A stretch of DNA of 8,780 nucleotides from Planctomycetaceae bacterium (GTDB taxonomy: Bacteria; Planctomycetota; Phycisphaerae; Phycisphaerales; SM1A02), in NCBI GenBank assembly GCA_027488265.1, contig JAIYCA010000398.1, positions 1 to 8,780 of the forward strand, in the 5' to 3' direction. The position numbers and the translations under genes are program-made. Each line of letters starts with the position of its first letter. Position 1 is the stretch's first letter. Shown here in pieces: positions 6,379 through 8,780 of the stretch. Under the pieces are notes generated by a model that worked only from the letters and a program-made list of their open reading frames with translations, did no database searches and was not told the origin of the DNA.

Positions 6379-7658
6379 CGTGACTCCGATCTGTCGCACG
6401 CCTTCGCCACCCTGAACGCGTGCACGGGGACAAGTGTGCGCATTCGACGGTGTGCCGACGAGGCGTCAACCGCGAAATGCGCAAGTTGCGAAAATGTCGT
6501 TTGATTGCGGAAGCGTTGGATGAAACCTCCAGCGTCCGGAAAGCGCAGCGCCGCCGCACGAAGTTCGAGCAGATCATGTTCATCTGCACGTTCGAGCACG
6601 ATTTCGCCATCGGCTGAGCGAACCGCTTGCTCCGCGAGAATGCAGCGCGCGCGACGTGCGCACGCGAGTCGTTCGGTGCGTGGATCACCGCAGCGCGTCG
6701 CGTCATCGAGCATGAATCCAGTCTCAATCGCGATTCTGCGAGCGCGCGCGTCACGGTACGAAGGATGCGCCGCGCTTTGCGTGGAGTGCGCGTGTGCGAT
6801 GCGTAGAAGACGCAGCGCAGTCAGGCCTGTGATGGAACTCGACCATACATGCGCGAGCGAGTCTCCTTGCAACATCAGGGCTTCGCGATGTCGAGCGAGC
6901 ATTTCGAGCCGCGAGGTCGCATCGATCAGACCGTCTTGTGATTGTCGCGCGCGTTCGATGATGTCGAGGCTCTTGAGATGAAACTCCGCGCGCACGGTGA
7001 GTGCTTGAACATCAAAAGAGTTGCTTACAAGCGTGGAAAGTGCGTGACGCATTTCGAGATGCGACGCGTCGCGACAACGATCACCACACACGCAGACATG
7101 GCTATCACTGAGGCACCACGTCTTCGACAGTTCAGATTCGCCGTGCCAAGCGAGATCGAGCACGGCCGACAATGCGCATGACACTGCATCGCTTTCATGA
7201 TGCAGGCCGCGCGAGCGATCACACCACGCGCCGCGAATCGTTGAAAGTCGCGCAACCATCGCGCGGCGAATGTTGTCCCGATCTGGCGGCACTACTTCAA
7301 GGAGCGCAGCGAGTGCGAGCGCGTTCTCATCGAGATCTGCATCAAGAACGCGCAATTCGAAGGACTTGTTGTGAGTTCCACCGTCGATTGAAGATGGCGT
7401 GTGTGCGGTGCATTCGCGCCTTGGCTCGTGCATCGTGTCGTCCTCAGACGATGCAAGGAAATCGACGACAACACTCGGAGCTAAGCCAAGCGCCCGCGAG
7501 AGTTCGACCACACAATCGAGCGATGGAAAGTCGCGAGCACCGAGGATTCCGCGTACATCGCGACCGAGGGCGCGCTGCGCTGCACGGTGCGAGCAGCCGC
7601 ACGTGTGAAAGAGCAGTGTGTACAGCGAGCGAAGTCGATGCGCACAACTTGCCCGCAT
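6372..7658 (-). CDS. HTH-like helical-repeat protein with Cys/His cluster, paralogue of the next gene
   Basis: This 428-residue protein is probably the first gene of a three-gene operon. Residues 4-68 align without gaps to the N-terminus of the 425-aa downstream protein, with about 20 of 65 identities by eye (RALGR, a central P-x2-D, VV-x-L-x2-AL, VVDFL), so an XRE-like helix-turn-helix is likely although its recognition region is divergent. The rest is mostly helical, with no family I recognise. Unusual for its neighbours, it holds about 16 Cys; H187, C189, C191, C195 and H200, with C182 nearby, form a dense possible metal or redox site. It is also His- and Arg-rich. I chose ATG 7658 because the paralogue alignment begins there and the lengths then agree. 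Starts at 7877 or TTG 7904 would add residues without coding character, and the latter lies in a terminator T-run. No strong ribosome binding site precedes 7658, so the start is moderately certain. Confidence 0.75.
   Translation of the reverse strand: MRASCAHRLRSLYTLLFHTCGCSHRAAQRALGRDVRGILGARDFPSLDCVVELSRALGLAPSVVVDFLASSEDDTMHEPRRECTAHTPSSIDGGTHNKSFELRVLDADLDENALALAALLEVVPPDRDNIRRAMVARLSTIRGAWCDRSRGLHHESDAVSCALSAVLDLAWHGESELSKTWCLSDSHVCVCGDRCRDASHLEMRHALSTLVSNSFDVQALTVRAEFHLKSLDIIERARQSQDGLIDATSRLEMLARHREALMLQGDSLAHVWSSSITGLTALRLLRIAHAHSTQSAAHPSYRDARARRIAIETGFMLDDATRCGDPRTERLACARRARCILAEQAVRSADGEIVLERADEHDLLELRAAALRFPDAGGFIQRFRNQTTFSQLAHFAVDASSAHRRMRTLVPVHAFRVAKACDRSESRC
6384..6387 (-). promoter_or_regulatory. 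Ribosome binding site fixing the 425-aa protein start
   Basis: GGAG read on the minus strand lies 5 nt before the ATG at 6378. It lies inside the upstream coding region and inside the extension implied by the alternative GTG start at 6399, so it favours the ATG. Confidence 0.65.
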
Positions 7659-7896
7659 ACTGTCGTACGCACTTTCTTCGAAGCACGGCTGAGGCGACGA
7701 GATGGAGTGAGACGCGTTGTCTTGCACGGGCCGCAAGATGGTGCGGAGAGCCAAGATTCCAAGCGCGCCTTTTTGAAATTGCTGAAAGCGCAGTCGATCG
7801 CGCTTTTGTTGATTTGTTGCGCGCTCGACACGACCCAATCGTTCATGACCAACGTGCACGCGACGGTGCGTGTGCATTCGTGTTGAGACGAGGGCG

Positions 7897-7923
7897 AAAA
7901 ACAACCCGCAGGCTGCTGCGGGT
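7897..7923 (-). terminator. Intrinsic terminator of the E1-beta gene
   Basis: ACCCGCAG (7904-7911) and CTGCGGGT (7916-7923) form a perfect 8-bp stem with loop GCTG. On the minus strand the stem is followed by TGTTTTTC. It lies about 75 bp past the E1-beta stop codon and separates that transcript from the HTH operon downstream. Confidence 0.85.
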
Positions 7924-7928
7924 CGTGT

Positions 7929-7988
7929 CGGTTTCAGGAGATTGTTCGATCGTCTTGTCGCGAGCCACGCAGTGCGGTTCTGAAACCG
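7929..7988. repeat. 9-bp perfect inverted repeat in the 3' untranslated part of the E1-beta transcript
   Basis: CGGTTTCAG at 7929-7937 is the reverse complement of CTGAAACCG at 7980-7988, with a 42-nt spacer. It lies between the E1-beta stop codon and its terminator, so the 3' end of this mRNA could fold into a long-range stem followed by the terminator hairpin. Function unknown; it could be a 3'-end stabilising structure. Confidence 0.45.
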
Positions 7989-7998
7989 CCGCGAGGAT

Positions 7999-8780
7999 TT
8001 AGTACGCGAGGCAATCTTCGATCGCGCGCGTCACACGATTTGCGTCGGGCAAGTAGTCGAGTTCGAGCTTGTAATACGGCATCGTCGTATCGAAGCCCGC
8101 CACGCGCTGCACCGGCGCTTCGAGTTCGAGGAAGCACTTCTCCATGATGCGCGCGGCGATTTCGCTGCCGAAACCGCAGGTGAGCGGTGCTTCATGCACC
8201 ACAACGCAACGGCCAGTCTTCTTCACGCTCTCCGCGACGGCGTCCATGTCGAATGGATAAATCGTGCGCAGATCGATGAGTTCGATGGACTTGCCACTCT
8301 TCTCAATCGCTTGCATGCACTGGATGACGCTTGCGCCCCAACTCACGATCGTGAGATCGGTGCCCTCGCACACGGTGCGGGCCTTGCCAATCGGGAGCGT
8401 GTACTCGTCTTCCGGAACTTCTTCGCGGAATGCGCGGTAAATGCGCTTCGGCTCGAAGTAGAGCACGGGATCGGGATCGCGCAGCGCGGAGACCAAGAGG
8501 CCCTTCGCGTCGTACGGCGAACTCGGCATCACAACCTTAAGACCAGGCGTGTGCGCGTAAATCGCTTCGGGCGAATCGCTGTGGAGTTCGGGCGCGTGAA
8601 TGCCGCCGCCGACGGGAATGCGGATCGTCATCGGCACCGTGAACGCGCCGCGGGTGCGGCTGCGCATGCGCGCCGCGTGCGCGCAGATCTGGTCGTACGC
8701 AGGGCCGAGGAAGCCTTCGAACTGAATCTCGGGCACTGGATGCAAGCCACCCATCGCGAGACCGATCGAGAGACCAATGA
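7999..8780 (-). CDS. 2-oxoacid dehydrogenase E1 component, beta subunit (pyruvate or branched-chain type), 5' end outside the window
   Basis: This is the beta subunit of the thiamine-diphosphate-dependent E1 that decarboxylates a 2-oxoacid (pyruvate or branched-chain) and passes the acyl group to the E2 lipoyl domain. The visible 260 codons cover all but about 65 N-terminal residues of the usual ~325. The frame is open to the right edge, with IGLSIGLAMGG continuing upstream of the ATG at 8754, so that ATG is internal. Family motifs are VPEIQFEGF, VTIR-like VPMTIRIPVGGGIHAPELHSD, SPEAIYAHTPGLKVVMPSSPYDAKGLL, FEPKRIYR, IDLRTIYPFD, TGRCVVVHEAP and LEAPVQRVAGFDT. FEPKR-(I/L)YR and the C-terminal 'Y-LP' region lean towards branched-chain enzymes, but substrate cannot be fixed from this subunit. 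The conserved cofactor Glu should lie just outside the window. The alpha subunit is expected upstream, to the right. An intrinsic terminator follows. Confidence 0.93.
   Translation of the reverse strand, partial: IGLSIGLAMGGLHPVPEIQFEGFLGPAYDQICAHAARMRSRTRGAFTVPMTIRIPVGGGIHAPELHSDSPEAIYAHTPGLKVVMPSSPYDAKGLLVSALRDPDPVLYFEPKRIYRAFREEVPEDEYTLPIGKARTVCEGTDLTIVSWGASVIQCMQAIEKSGKSIELIDLRTIYPFDMDAVAESVKKTGRCVVVHEAPLTCGFGSEIAARIMEKCFLELEAPVQRVAGFDTTMPYYKLELDYLPDANRVTRAIEDCLAY

Noticed and set aside
5452..6504. 350-codon open frame on the plus strand
   Set aside because: It lies antisense to the 425-aa HTH protein, is rich in Arg/His/Cys, and shows no domain. The opposite strand has a recognisable HTH and operon overlaps.
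7172..8002. 276-codon open frame on the plus strand
   Set aside because: It is antisense to the 428-aa protein and crosses the E1-beta terminator; composition is Arg/Cys-rich with no family resemblance.
8754..8754. ATG at 8754 as the true start of E1-beta
   Set aside because: The frame continues to the window edge with residues (IGLSIGLAMGG) that match the conserved family sequence upstream of this Met.

Overview
The window looks like chromosomal DNA from a Planctomycetota bacterium, most likely of the Phycisphaerae/Phycisphaerales type. The clue is an exported protein ending in a 'PAPGA - hydrophobic segment - GRRRR' sorting tail, a PEP-CTERM variant I associate with that group. GC-rich DNA, a large lipoprotein with a PKD-like domain, and mostly unfamiliar proteins also fit. 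This placement is inference from family knowledge, not a search. I saw no insertion sequence, phage gene, CRISPR array, tRNA or rRNA.

Layout, left to right. (a) Positions 1-94 hold two facing intrinsic terminators: one for a plus-strand gene outside the window, one for the minus-strand lipoprotein gene at 127-2703. (b) A divergent intergenic region of about 190 bp with two inverted repeats separates that gene from a plus-strand 3-methyladenine-DNA glycosylase I gene (tag, 2891-3580). (c) A minus-strand PEP-CTERM-like exported protein gene (3674-4360) converges on tag and has its own terminator. (d) About 350 bp without a gene follows, rich in hairpins and including a 14-bp tandem repeat. (e) Three minus-strand genes overlap end to end (7658 down to 4709): two HTH plus alpha-helical-repeat proteins of nearly equal length (428 and 425 aa), then a small exported protein of 130 aa. 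(f) A clear terminator separates this operon from the 3' part of an E1-beta gene of a pyruvate / branched-chain 2-oxoacid dehydrogenase complex, which runs off the right edge.

The most interesting unit is (e). The two large proteins share an XRE-like helix-turn-helix N-terminus and a helical, solenoid-like remainder. By eye about 20 of 65 aligned N-terminal positions are identical without gaps, so they look like an old tandem duplication. The downstream gene starts inside the stop codon of the second regulator (TGATG) and encodes a secreted or envelope protein. A cytoplasmic HTH-solenoid protein followed by a coupled exported small protein resembles the layout of Gram-positive RRNPP receptor/pro-peptide pairs. 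I offer that only as a testable hypothesis.

The other genes look like ordinary housekeeping (tag, E1-beta) or lineage-specific envelope proteins (lipoprotein, PEP-CTERM protein). Nothing in the sequence links them functionally to the operon.
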